NCBI RefSeq assembly: GCF_032854445.1
Contig: NC_088300.1
Span: forward strand, 52,674,984-52,738,983
Reading direction: 5' to 3'
Length of the DNA: 64,000 bases
Origin: Liolophura sinensis
Lineage: Eukaryota; Mollusca; Polyplacophora; Chitonida; Chitonidae
Part shown: positions 11,863-23,310 of the stretch, piece after piece
Position numbering within the stretch: the stretch's first letter is position 1
How the letters are laid out: every line of letters begins with the position of its first letter
Notes under the pieces: generated by a model
The model's database searches: none
What the model saw: the letters and a program-made list of their open reading frames with translations, nothing else
Told to the model about the DNA's origin: nothing
Position numbers and translations under genes: made by a program

Positions 11863-13049
11863 AAAAGAATTTGCTGTGGTCCTTCTGAGGAAGCTAGGAC
11901 ACTGCAGCATCACCATAACAACATCTCTGTCCAGAAGCTGACATCTGCCTCACTCATAACATCTGTGGAACTGACAAGACAGCTTGATGTAAGCACAAGT
12001 AGTTAAAACCAATGGTTAAAGTCATGCAAGAAAGGACGAAGAATGAAAAAAAAAAAGCAAAGTGTGTTTATGCAGGAATACAATGTAAAAGACTATATCA
12101 TAGCCTATTAAAACAGACAAGTGACAACAGTGTGATACTTGGCAAGTGGTAAGGTATAAGCAGTGAAATGCATCTTCTCGTCAGTTTACCTCAGCTAAGG
12201 TTTTATTCTAACCATTCATACATTAAGTAGTAGCGAATTACACATACACAATGGGAGTTGTGGGAAAAACAGTACAGAATAGGACTTCAAAACACTAGAC
12301 AAAAAAAAAAAAAAAAAATGATAAAATAAGAAGCACATCTCAATAGATTTGTGACAAAGCTTCTGATTCAAAACCCCAGCCAAAGTGCAAGAAGAAATAA
12401 GTAAAGAAACAAATGCATGTACATGTAGTAAACACCAATTTTTAATATGGCAATCATGATGTAATAATTGTGAATGATGTTTTGTAGTCCTCCCCTGGCC
12501 TGATGGAAAACACTTGTGTGAAGCCAGCGGTAGCAATGGACACAGGTGAGGATTGTACTGTATATCCTGACTCTGTCCTGACAAGTCCATTCTGTGCCTC
12601 AACTTCCATCAGATGTCACCGCTGTGAAGCTGGAGAACCGGTATATATTATACATTTTGCCTTCTTCAAAACATATTGATATTAATGTGATTATTGTCTT
12701 AATGTATAGGAAAAAGACCCATAATGTTTTTAACTGTTTGGGACGTTATTCTTTATTCATTATTCCATATAATTGTAGTTTAACTTTCATATTCTGCAGT
12801 AGTAAGATTTTAAATGTTGGTATATAAGTAGCCTAGGTGCTTAGAAATCCTATTAATGATATTTATCTTAACCTTCAGCTACTGTATATAATATTCTTTT
12901 TTGGTTTATTTTTAGGGGCATATAAAGCACATTATTCAGTGAAAACTCAACCGTCATACATTTTTCACTTGAAAAACAGGACCTCTGAAGTATGTGTGAC
13001 ATTCAGAGTGTGGAGAGAAGCAAGGAATAAAATTAATAGATTTCTATGA
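11863..13049 (+). CDS. Unrecognised spliced gene, 3' coding exons
   Basis: Three phase-compatible segments: 11863-11988 (acceptor ttttccag, donor gtaagc, 42 codons), 12488-12545 (acceptor ttttgtag, donor gtgagg, 19 codons plus one base) and 12916-13049 (acceptor tatttttag, stop TGA). The joined reading starts KRICCGPSEEARTL and ends WREARNKINRFL. The last exon contains AHYSVKTQPSYIFHLKNRT. No Met is usable in the first segment, so a 5' exon is missing from the model. I recognise no domain. AATAAA at 13026-13031 overlaps the last codons. An alternative 28-base exon (12603-12630) would shift into an early stop. Evidence is limited to splice signals and frame, so this could also be a chance assembly. 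Confidence 0.4.
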
Positions 13050-14388
13050 GACACACAAGAGCGGAATCCCCCAGGATGTGATATTTCTCTGGAAGCATTT
13101 TTTACACCGTCATATGGAGGGGTTGATATTGAACTGTAAACAGATTACTTCATCTGAACACTACATGGACATTTCCAGTATGCCACATGACAGGTTTTCT
13201 GGTGTGCAGCTACTCGCATTTAAAGCATCTTCATGTGTTTATGTGCCTGAAGTGTCTCTATAAAAGATCTCGTGTTTTATCCATTTATTATTTAATTCAT
13301 TTATTTACAATTTGTGTACACATTTAACATCCCCATCAATGAAACATGTGTAAATAGGAACTTTCTAAAAGTTTTGCACCAATTTTATCTTATGAAGTTT
13401 GATGCGATTCCCTCACGTCTTGACTTTTTTCAAGTGTGATAGATGTATGTGATGCTTATTCATATAGGTCTGTTATGTGTGTGTGTTTTACAAATTTCAA
13501 AACACACAACAATCTTCATCCCATCTTCCTATATACTGAAAGAAATGTGTCTTGATTAAATGCTTTATTGAAACATGATTGGAATCTCTATTTACTTAAA
13601 TAATATTAGAGATACATGTATGTGAAGCAGTTTTCTAGTATGCATCTTCAAAAAAATTTTTGTCTTTAAAAGATATCTTCAGAAAATTTCATGTTTTTAA
13701 TTTGTAGCTTTTATTGCTTATTGATCAATCATTATCCATTAAGATTTTTATGTCACCAAATTATGTTACAGATGCTTTATCAATAACCATGTATCATTAT
13801 GTCATGTAGTTTCACTTCATTAAATTATGAAATAGAAAAGTCAGTCAGCCTTATGATTGTTTTTATAACGACGTGTGTAACAAAGGTAGTATTTTTTTGT
13901 AGTAAGAGGTCAGGATACATATCTATTCATTTATTTATTTGATAAATGTTTAGAATTGTTCAGTTATTATATGACAGCAGTCAGGTGTTTGGTTGGATCA
14001 GCTCATCCCTGTTGGAAAGATAAATGGACTGATTTGGCATTGGAAAATAGTAATATTCAAAACTGTGTATATTGTCAAATAAAGGCAGAAATCACAAAGC
14101 TTCACCACCATACCGTAATAAAAGTCAGGCCTATATGTATGTTTGTATCGATGTGTATCGAACAGATCTGTGGGTAGTCTATTGTAAAAATCTTGTCAGA
14201 TCCTCCCCCATCCCCGCCAACTACCTAGCAAGTCTCACAACTTGTGACCAAGTATAACATCTATATCTTTGAAATGGTTTGTAGCGATTGTACGGTCGTT
14301 CCCGCTGGTTAAATTATCTGAAATAGACTATAATCAGGTCTGGGCGAAAACGAGGCAACATGAGGTAAACAAAAACTGAGAGTTCCGC
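13050..14388. other. AT-rich 3' flank and intergenic region
   Basis: No gene recognised. The stretch has many T-runs and a possible 3' UTR of the preceding model. The last 100 bases before the desaturase are richer in CpG and look promoter-like. Confidence 0.4.
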
Positions 14389-14396
14389 TCACGTGA
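14389..14396. promoter_or_regulatory. Palindromic E-box TCACGTGA upstream of the desaturase
   Basis: TCACGTGA lies 41 bases before the ATG at 14437. This extended CACGTG palindrome is the site bound by bHLH-zip factors such as USF, MITF/TFE and SREBP, which often control lipid genes. Its use here is inference. Confidence 0.35.
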
Positions 14397-14436
14397 TGTA
14401 ACCAGCTGTCAGTCTTTGGAAAGTATTAAGGCGATT

Positions 14437-15477
14437 ATGGCTGCTAAGCAAGGCAAGGCAGATGTACAGAGGGTGCTGGTGGATTTGAAAACACTGCCCG
14501 ATATCTCTGTTCTCAAAGACAACGTGCAGGCTATCGTGGACAGGAGCTCATGGTGGGAAGTGTACGGCGTGGACTGGGTGGTTGTCGGTGTGGCGTTGTT
14601 GTCATTACCATGTGCCCTGCTATTGCTCGCTCAGTTTGCCGTACTCCCGTTCGTTCTCGGGATGTTTATATACGGGTGCATCCACGCTGTCCTGTCGACG
14701 AAAGCCGGTCATTCAGCTGCCCACGGTGCCGTGGTCCGCTCGCCGAAGTGGAATAAATTCTGGTCGCACGTGTTTGTCGAGCTGATTGGATCGTTCTCGG
14801 CAAACCTTGGTTATAGCATCCACGTTATCGGGCATCATACCCACACCAACATAATCGGGCTGGGGGACTCGTCCATGTGGAAGGCACCATTCCTTCCCCG
14901 CTATGTCTACATGTTCGTAGCCCCTCTTCTTGTGCCAGCTTTAACACCGTTATTTGCCCTGTTCCAGTTTAGAGAGCTTGGTTTCAGGAAAGCCTTCGCT
15001 AGCCTTCTTGTGATAACAGCTGGGCTTGCCATAAACTTTTCTTTGCTGATGCACGTGTCTGGGTTCACCCTATTGGGAGCCGTGCTCGTGACGTTTAGCA
15101 GCAGGGCGTTTCTAGCCATCCCTTACATTCACGTTAACATTTTCCAACATATTGGCTTGACCATGTTTTCCCAGGACAGCAAGCCGAAAAGAATATATCA
15201 GATGTCAACAGGCGTTCTGAACCTGCCCCGTAACTTGGTTCTGGACTGGTGTTTTGGGCATTCTATTATTAGCTGTCACGTGGAGCATCACCTTTTCCCT
15301 AAGCTGTCTGATAACATGTGCCTTAAGGTGAAGCCAGTAGTCCGACAATTTCTATTGCAGCACGGCCTGCCTTACAACGAGAAGACCTACTGGGACCGAC
15401 TTAAGCTATTTATTAACAAATATGAGGACTTGATGGTGCACGCCCCACCCATCACACATTTTATTGGCATACAGTAA
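14437..15477 (+). CDS. FADS6: Fatty acid desaturase 6-like protein, intronless
   Basis: A single open frame encodes 346 residues of a membrane-bound, di-iron front-end-type desaturase that would act in the ER membrane using molecular oxygen. The start is the ATG at 14437 (gattATGG); the open frame extends a few codons upstream without another ATG. The three histidine boxes are present: HSAAH at 92-96, HVIGHH at 129-134 and HVEHH at 281-285. Several stretches match FADS6 as I remember it: GLGDSSMW, HVNIFQHIGL, DWCFGHSIISCHVEHHLFP and the C-terminal APPIT. Hydrophobic segments lie at about 46-88, 156-178 and 187-222. There is no cytochrome b5 domain, as in FADS6 and unlike FADS1/2. FADS6 substrate preference is not established. 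Lack of introns is notable, since vertebrate FADS6 is multi-exonic. Confidence 0.93.
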   Translation: MAAKQGKADVQRVLVDLKTLPDISVLKDNVQAIVDRSSWWEVYGVDWVVVGVALLSLPCALLLLAQFAVLPFVLGMFIYGCIHAVLSTKAGHSAAHGAVVRSPKWNKFWSHVFVELIGSFSANLGYSIHVIGHHTHTNIIGLGDSSMWKAPFLPRYVYMFVAPLLVPALTPLFALFQFRELGFRKAFASLLVITAGLAINFSLLMHVSGFTLLGAVLVTFSSRAFLAIPYIHVNIFQHIGLTMFSQDSKPKRIYQMSTGVLNLPRNLVLDWCFGHSIISCHVEHHLFPKLSDNMCLKVKPVVRQFLLQHGLPYNEKTYWDRLKLFINKYEDLMVHAPPITHFIGIQ

Positions 15478-15842
15478 AACAGAAAAAAAGACCCTGGCTC
15501 AGACCTTTTTTTTTTTGGATACCGGTGTCAGTTTTATCTTTCACTTTTCTGTTGTGCCTTTGCGGATATACACTTACCTACACAGTAATTACCTAAGGTG
15601 CTGCGTGAAAAAAGCCCTTTGCCTGACTTTTTTGTGCCATTTTGGATGTACATATGTACGTGTAAAACTATTACCGAACACAGCGGTCCATCATGACGTT
15701 GTTACAGGTGGTGGTTGAAGGAAGGACTGATGTGATAATACTGAAAACTGGCAGATACAATATATACCCTCTAAGCCCATCACGTTACCTTTTTGATCTA
15801 ACCACGTTATTGCGGCGTACATGTATGTATCAATTTATAAAA

Positions 15843-15848
15843 AATAAA
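15843..15848 (+). terminator. Likely polyadenylation signal of the FADS6-like gene
   Basis: This is the first canonical AATAAA after the desaturase stop, 366 bases downstream, within ataaaaaataaagttgtgg. It is a plausible cleavage signal, assigned by position only. Confidence 0.5.
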
Positions 15849-18383
15849 GTTGTGGAAATACGTTTGCATTTCATGAAACTTATTGATTGTAAATCCTTCC
15901 ACGGCCAAGTCTCGCGTGCAAATATTACGGAATTTCCAGGATTTATGCAAGCACGTGTTTCAATATTTCTCCCTTTATAAGTTATGTGATAAAAATGTCA
16001 CCAATGCAACTTTAATGACTACTTTAATTTTATATATCGTGTTACTCTGTATCCATAGATATTTCATTGTAGAATTGTTTAAATTTTGCCTTTCTTTTCT
16101 ACATATACACATCATTTGTCCTGAGTAGATTATATATGGATAATACGTGTATACCTGTCGTCAGTAAACCACACTGAGCGCTTACCTTATGTAAACATAA
16201 CTATACATCTAAATATATACAATGTTTTTTGTTTTAATTGAGTTATTGCTTTATTCCAACTGCGTAATTAGTTTTGCGTTGCCGTGCATGCACATCAGCC
16301 AATGCTGGTGTACTTCGACCCATGCTGTCTTTTTATGTGTTATTAATAGTGACAACCTTATTGATCTTTTGCTGATATGATTTGAAGGCCTCTGTATATT
16401 AACCTGTCGTCCGTCGTCAAACAATAAGTAGATCAAGGACAAGATGTTTATGTCAGGTGTATACAGCTCAGCACTCATCCAGGTCCCAAATCAAAAGGCA
16501 AATAGATGTCTCTTAAGACAGGCCTTCTTAAAAAAGGACCCGACTTCATGTTGCGGTCGTAGTGGGTTAGTAACCAATTTATAATTCAGCAGATGAATCA
16601 CATACCATATATACAGACCTAGCCGCCATCGTGTTTGTGAAGTATAACTTATACCCCAGCACCATCTACGGGCGTTGTCCTGTTTGAATCCATGCAAATC
16701 CTGGTGTTCACGAAAACTTTTGACCCAGAATGGCCCATTGGCTATATTGTTTACCGTGAGTAAAGCTCGTTCCAATTTGTGTTACAATTTTGGTTTATCT
16801 ATAGAAATGTTTTGGGTGTATACATGATGATTTTTTCACTGCCGACGTGAGCTTTCCATATTGAATTTTATTCTCTCTACACCCTACATAAGTTTTTTTT
16901 TCTCTAAGCAAATGCTTATACTTTAATACAACTCCATGCATTTACCTCTCCACATATACATCGACACGTATTAATTTTAATAGACTTATATTAGCCAATG
17001 ACTCACAACTATTTAACATCACTGAACTCCCCATCTTGAGACGTAAAACTTCGTGCCCTTTCATGAGACTGTCGGGTACTTAGACCCTTAATTGTTACCT
17101 TTCAATATTGCATGAGTCTAGCTCTTTCTTCTGTCCCCAACTCGTTAACAACATACAACAATTCGAATATTATGGAATCATCCAGTTCAAAACTGGTCAT
17201 CGATTTACTGTCACGACTTATGGGTCAAGTTCTCATGTAACGTGGTCCCAGCCGGTTGTATGAGAACATCGTCATGGGCGAATTAATCGCCAGCGGTCCA
17301 CCACTAGTCGGCACCGGTGAAGTTGAAACATGCGCAAATGGCTCAAACCGGTAGGGAACTTTACCAGATACGTTAATGTCTGTTCAAAAGGTACATGAGT
17401 AGAGGTTGTCCTATTTTTTTTGACCCGTTTGAAGTCGACGAGTCCATTCCTTTGGCAACGTTGCTTTAGGGCCTTTGCTTGTCAGGTTCTCCAGCTGTAA
17501 AGAAGTTCTAATGGTTCGTTCTGCTGGGATGTCTTCACAGCGGTATACCGCATATAGGTCCATGCAGCTACGACCAATGTTAATCCAGTATATGTATGCA
17601 AGGTACCATAGCAACTCCAGAATTAATCATGAGCTACACTGTCATACGCGGTGTATATACAGATCGAGATAATCGGAATTCCATTCGAGAAGATGCGTTA
17701 GCATATAGATAGGCCTACAAGTTTGAAACTTGGAGAGAAAGCATTTGCTGGAGTGCATGTATTGAATGTATATACAGAACGAGTTCTTCGCCACGATGTT
17801 GATGAAATAATCGCCATTAGTCATAATCGTGCATTCATTCTTCATATATGCTCAAGTCACTATCGCTCAAGTCAAGGCTGACTGGAATCATTACAATGCA
17901 CGCATTGAAACAAACATCAAGTAAAATGAGTTATGAGAAATCTTATATAGGGATAGCTTGACTGAAAGAGTTTTCAGGAAATTGAGATATCTGCTAAAGG
18001 AATATCAAGTGTTATCACATGATGCCGTATTTCTGAGTTACGCCTCTCATGACTATTCTTCAGTTGATCCATTCCTGACTACAAAAACCGGAACAACCTA
18101 GTTAAAAACACGGCAGGAAGAGCTGCACTATATATAATCCGGGCATAAAAATCTAACTGGCCAGTCTACGCTTTTATGAAGCTTGACAGTGTAATATAGT
18201 CCTCAAAATACTTTAAACTCAAGAAAGACACCACATCTTTTTTTATTTTATATAAGAACCTTGTGTACGTCCAAGCCAACCGTGCCTATACAAAAACCCT
18301 ATTCAGCTAATCTGATGAACAAATAGTCTCTTAAACCCAACCAAATCCCTGACCTTGAATAAGACACTAAATGCACTAAAATG
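15849..18383. other. Gene-poor intergenic DNA
   Basis: I see no exon with convincing splice context. Open frames on both strands (for example 16491-16775 minus and 17411-17672) carry no recognisable domain. Composition is mixed and no repeat family could be assigned by eye. Confidence 0.35.
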
Positions 18384-18394
18384 CAAGAAATGTA

Positions 18395-18645
18395 TTTATT
18401 TATTTGATTGGTGTTTTACGCCGTACTCAAGAATATTTCACTTATACGACGGCGGCCAGCATCATGGTGGGAGGAAACCGGGCAGAGCCCGGGGGAAACC
18501 CATGACCATCCGCAGGTTGCTGCCAGACCTTCCCACTTACGGCCGGAGAGGAAGCCAGCATGAGCTGGACTTGAACTCACAGCGACCGCATTGGTGAGAG
18601 GCTTCTGGGTCATTACGCTGCGCTAGCGCACTAACCGACTGAGCA
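18395..18645 (-). mobile_element. Full-length tRNA-derived SINE, family A, with 11-bp target duplication
   Basis: Read on the minus strand, it starts with a tRNA-like head (gctcagtcggttagtgcgc, then gagttcaagtccag as B box). It continues with a conserved core (ggtttcctcccaccatgatg, ctggccgccgtcgtataagt) and ends in aaacaccaatcaaataaata. The flanking CAAGAAATGTA at 18384-18394 and 18646-18656 is a perfect target duplication. The core resembles the widely shared Meta/V-type SINE cores of invertebrates; the exact named family would need a Repbase comparison. Confidence 0.85.
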
Positions 18646-18656
18646 CAAGAAATGTA

Positions 18657-19659
18657 AGTTTACACATCAGTATGTAGACACGTATACACAGCCTTCTCAG
18701 AGGTGAACGGAACTGAAGACCCTAGCTTTCCTATTCAGTGTTGGACCTTTCCTTGTACATGTGTCGCGGAATTAGGCCTACAGGATACTTCCCTGCGAGA
18801 TATTCCCCCGTTGGGTATATCTGAGTGGTGGTCAGCGTAGATTGACTATATATTTATTATAAACACCTCGGCCGTTTTATGGGATTATCCGTATGTGAAT
18901 TCTATTTATTTGCTATTAAGGTTTTAAGAAAATAACTTCAATTTGCACATCAGCAATTGTAAGGAAAACTGATACCTAACTGATCGAATTTAACGTAGGG
19001 GTTTCATAGGCGTCGGAAGCTGCCGTAACCAGGAGGAGGAGGGGGGGGGGCGGATCGACTATCACAGCCAACTTCAGTCGAGGGCCGCCTAGGCCCCGGA
19101 AGCTCCGCGCTCCTCCCAGATACCCGGAGATGCATTCAGATCGATATTAAGTCACTAAAATGAAGAGCTGAAAATGTCTAGTGTAATTAGCCGACCTATT
19201 TTTAGCTGGATCCTCTACGAGATCATGTTCAAAATTTTGACTGTCAGCATTACGTTATATTAGCAGATATATGTATTTTGAAATATTGATTCATATCAGT
19301 GGTGATTGTACGGTATGTAATAAATAAAAGTGAGAATATCTATGTTAAGTTCTATCATTAGAATATCATTAGAAATAAGGTTTATGCATTGCAGAAGAAA
19401 TATTCTTGTACTTTAACCACGGACATGGACTCAGAGAACCACAGACATGGACTCTGGGAATGCAGAGAGAAAAAAACGCCATGGTAATTTAAATGGATAG
19501 ACATCATCACGGTTTTAAAGCCACTGGATGCTGTGATGCCTGGGGTTTAAAGTCAACAATATTTCAGTCACGACGAAGAGCCATTTGTATATACTGCACC
19601 TGTCTTTTGTTAGCTGCTGCCTAGACTACGTCATTTTTTGTTCTTAGGTGCGACCTAGC
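18657..19659. other. Intergenic DNA with a purine/G run
   Basis: No gene seen. An (AGG)n run leading into ten consecutive G bases lies at 19031-19050. It could form a G-quadruplex and can also be assembly-error prone. Confidence 0.35.
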
Positions 19660-19806
19660 CAAGGAGGTTCGCCAGCATGCTGCAGATGGTTATGGGTTTC
19701 CCCGGATCTCTGCTCGGTTTCCTCCCACTATAATGCTGGCCACCGTCGTGTAAGTGAAATATCCTTGTGTACGGCGTAAAGCACTAATCAAACAAATAAA
19801 TAAATA
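19660..19806 (+). mobile_element. 5'-truncated SINE family A
   Basis: It carries the core tttcctcccactataatgct, ctggccaccgtcgtgtaagt, gaaatatccttgtg and the tail atcaaacaaataaataaata, but lacks the tRNA-like head. Confidence 0.75.
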
Positions 19807-19985
19807 CGGATCACTATAGCCTCTCACCTACGGGTCACGGGCTCGAATTCGGTTCACGCCGTCTTTTCCCGGACTTTACATGGTAAAGCCTGTCAGAGTA
19901 GCTTCCCCAGCAGTGTTGTAACTGGCTGGCCGTCGTTATATATAGCTGCAGTACTGCCAGGCATTAAAACCCAAGCAAGCAGCAA
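19807..19985 (+). repeat. Possible second tRNA-like SINE (different family)
   Basis: It directly follows the preceding SINE tail. It has a B-box-like gggctcgaattcggttc with a plausible upstream A-box region (cctctcacctacgggtcac), then about 120 bases ending in a short A-rich tail. The family is not identified. Confidence 0.35.
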
Positions 19986-20049
19986 ACCAAAACGACAAAT
20001 AAAATATCAGATGAAACTGAATCTAAAACGAATCAGAACTTGTATGGAG

Positions 20050-20600
20050 TTTAGAAATGTCCAAACAAGGATTTCCTTCTGTCATTCACACTCCTGAATT
20101 CCCTGGCTTTTTTACCCACGTCAATTTCGTTGAGAGTGGAGTTTACAGTGCTTTATTTTCCCTGAAGAAAGCAGGACATTTGTTGCGTGGCACTAAAGAC
20201 ATGGTGACACAAGAGAAGGCCAAAGAATGTTTGGAATTTTGTTATTTGAGCGACTATTCCCCCAGCCTTGATCCCATACTCGTCAAACTCCTCCATGGTC
20301 TCCAAAAGACTTCACAGTTGTCCACGACTGGTTGTATTGCACCGGTCTGGACCGTCCACTTTGTTTTTCCAGTTTTGGAAACCATCCTTTGTAAATGCTC
20401 CAAATTTTTACTCAGTGTCAGTTCCTTGTTTAGGTGACATTTTCGGCAATACAAACAAAACACACTCGTCTTGGTCAGACAGAGGGAAAGTCATTGGAAG
20501 TCGTTGTACCAATCTTTGTTGAATTGTCTGTGCTCAGTTTTGTTCCCAGCCCTTTGTCTTGTCGATTGGAGTGTCTTGTCTGATGTGGGGAATCTGTAGT
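20050..20600 (-). pseudogene. Dead hAT-type (ZMYM1/TTF-finger, DUF4371) transposase fragment
   Basis: Minus-strand translation in shifting frames gives FNKDWYNDF, then VFCLYCRKC, then AFTKDGFQNWK, then FGLLLCHHVFSATQQMSCF. This order is typical of the TTF-type zinc finger followed by the DUF4371 region in ZMYM1-like, hAT-derived transposases. Several in-frame stops and at least two frameshifts break it, and the catalytic C-terminal part is absent. It is a transposon relic and not a host gene. Confidence 0.6.
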
Positions 20601-21249
20601 TAAGCAACAGTGTGCAGCGCAATGAGGCGTGTCACTTGTACTTGTCCCACTGGAAGTAGAAAGATATTTGGTTGCTTATTCTCACTTTTGGCGATGCCTC
20701 CCTTTTCATAAATTTATGCACGCATAAGAAAATGTATTTAACATCAACCTTTGAAACGGATTAACAGCTGTAATTGTACACAAGTAATGTCACATATGTA
20801 CGGAGAGTGCAGGTTTTCTCGTTTTGGAGTTCATGAATTAAAATGCATTTAACTCACTACATAATATCAAGCGTTTTCCCATGTACTTAATCGCATGTGT
20901 AAAACACTATAAATACTATTCTACCATAAAAACTATTCCTTTTTTTATTAATGTATTTATGGACTTAACGCTGGAATAAAATTGTTTTATTATATCTTGC
21001 TCACCTTTCCACGATAGACTGGTCCTTTGTAATGCCTTCTAACACCTTCGCCAGAGCGGCTTGTTTCATTGCTAGAGGATTCCTGCAGAAAAACTGCCTT
21101 GCTTACATTAGTTGATATTGGACTCTCCCTACCAGATGACAGCCCCTGAAACAAAAAGTAATATGTCCCAGAGACATAGGTCAAGATGTCATCATGCAAA
21201 AAAGGGACTGTGTCAAAGTATGTGTTCATAGATTCGTTTGTATCATAAA
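20601..21249. other. Intergenic DNA
   Basis: No gene or assigned repeat. Confidence 0.35.
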
Positions 21250-21560
21250 GAATCAGTGAGTGCTTAGGGTTTAACGCCGTACTTAACAATTTTTCATTCA
21301 TATGACGACGAGGGAGTCTTTTAGGTGTAAGCACATGTAATATACCTCCGGATTTCGACCGCTCTTTTATCTGGTGTTGCTTCACCGAAACGACTTTCTG
21401 AAGGCAAGTAAGCCGCTCCACCAGAGTTAAACTGATACGGGTCGACCAGTCGTTGCACTACCCTCTTAATGCAGAGTGTCAAGCGAGGAAGAAGCTGCAA
21501 CTCTCTCTTAGGTGTGACCCAACCCAGGATTGACCCTTGATCTCATAGGTCCATCGTGTT
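21250..21560 (-). mobile_element. SINE family B, minus orientation
   Basis: Read on the minus strand it contains gggtcaatcctgggttgggt, gagcggcttacttgcc, aagtcgtttcggtgaagcaa, gataaaagagcggtcgaaat and a tail with acggcgttaaaccctaagca. The same order appears in the plus-strand copy at 53240-53606, which defines a second SINE-like family of about 350 bp. Confidence 0.7.
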
Positions 21561-22260
21561 TTGAAAATGAAATGTCTTTCACTTTCTGGGTTGGATATGG
21601 GAATAAGTTTGTTCATTTATTTTTTAAGGCTAATAGTCCTTGAGTTATGAATAGTAACGGGCATAGGGTCTAAATTGCAAGTACATACCTGTAGGTCTAC
21701 GTTGCTTCTTGAAAAAATTAGCAATATTCGGTTGTTGTCGTTTTATGCTTGTACGTTTTTCGCCATACCAAACACGTGCAATGGGGAGCGGTAACATAGA
21801 TGGCGCAGTCATCTGGCTAGTCAGATAACTGCCCCAGGCGGAATATTCTTCGGTCAATCATTTCCAAAGAACGCTGGGTTAATTAGTCAGTGCATTAAAC
21901 CTTCGAATGATTCGTGCACATAATATGAACGTAAAGTACGGACTTGTTTCTGCAAATAAATTATATTTTCTGTCTCTAAATTTTATGTTTGAACTGCAAA
22001 GACATAAAAGATGAGAGTTTAGCAGCAGTTTGGCGTCAAATATTGATTAACAGGCCCACTGGTCCATAGGTGCCTACATTAGCTGGAAATCTTTCTTGGC
22101 TAATTTGGTGACGCAGGAAAAGATAAACCATATCAAAACTCCTTTTCTGAAATTTGATATAAAATATCATAATAATGTCTGGGTAAATTAAAAACTTGAG
22201 TTCTGAGAGCGCTATATCAAGTGGCCCTAGGTCTTAGCAGTAATATAGTCCCATATATAT

Positions 22261-22455
22261 ATATATATATGTCCCATTTTGTTGCAAACTCCATAGTCCA
22301 TAACTCAACAAACTTAAATGTACTACCACTGAATTACGTAGTTCACTTACTATTATGGACCATCAGAATATGGTCAAAGTTAGTCCTAGCCCATCTAGAT
22401 GAACTCAGTGCACTATTTAAAAATTATGAAATTCATTGTAAAACTGAGTTCTTTC
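22261..22455 (+). repeat. Direct duplication, unit 1
   Basis: From tatatgtcccattttgttgc to aactgagttctttcac this segment is nearly identical to 23123-23310. The shared part includes both flanking sequence and the left end of the CCATCTAGATGG TIR element (22384-22455), so a segment of about 190 bp was copied as a unit. Confidence 0.75.
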
Positions 22456-23122
22456 ACTGGGACTGCCCCCCTTTGCCTCCCTTGTTCTGACGCCCATGGG
22501 TTTATACCTTCGGTCAATCTACAGCTCGTTGGCGATGCATATGATGAAAATTGATTTACTGAACCTCGAGTACTTGACAAGGTTGTCCCCCTTGCCGTAG
22601 CTCTTCTTTGAGCCGGATGTTTGGCGCCATTAAATGGAAACTTTGCGGTGTTTTACAAGTAGCGAAATGGGTATGATATCATTAGATATGGTAAAGATGA
22701 ACCGCCTTAAGATACCTGAATACTTTGAATTATGTGCCGGATAAGACAATTTTCTCCCTCACATTTTAAGAGTTTTTCCATGGGCTAAATTTCACTATAG
22801 CTAATGTTGGACATATCATTGGCTACGATTGGCTGTAAGTGTTTCATGTGAACGGGCTCAGTTGATATCGAAACAGAAACTGAGAAAATAGCTAGCTCAC
22901 TGGCTTAAATATCGATACATCTGCAGGAACTTGCATCTGCTCGTTAATCCAGTTTGGTGTCTCAGCACCTACTTTAACAAGTTTAACAGTGTTTAAGAAG
23001 TATTTGTAAAGATCCAAAAATCTGAGCAGTTGAAAATCATGATGGATATACGAGTTCTGAGTAGAAGAGCTCTCTTGGATGTGCCATATGTTTGGTGGAT
23101 TATCTCGGCATCCATGTAAAGT

Positions 23123-23310
23123 GGAATATATGTCCCATTTTGTTGCAAACTCCGTAGTCCATAATTCAACAAAGTTAAATGTACTACCACTGAATTATGT
23201 AGTTCACTTACTATTATGAAGAATATGGTCAAAGTTAATCCTAGTCCATCTAGATGAACTCAGTGCGCTATTTAAAAATTATGAAATTCATTGTAAAACT
23301 GAGTGCTTTC
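23123..23310 (+). repeat. Direct duplication, unit 2
   Basis: Near-identical copy of 22261-22455, 860 bases downstream. Here the TIR element continues to its right end at about 23800, whereas unit 1 stops after the left terminus. Confidence 0.75.

Noticed and set aside
12603-12630. A 28-base exon with plausible splice sites
   Set aside because: It breaks the frame into the next exon. Kept only as a possible poison exon.
18600-18645. tRNA-like A and B boxes suggesting a tRNA gene
   Set aside because: They belong to the SINE head. No complete cloverleaf or acceptor stem is present, and the same head occurs in other dispersed copies.
20057-20437. 126-codon plus-strand open frame
   Set aside because: It is antisense to the broken hAT transposase, whose motifs read on the minus strand.
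20990-21421. 143-codon minus-strand open frame
   Set aside because: Much of it lies in SINE family B and the rest shows no domain.
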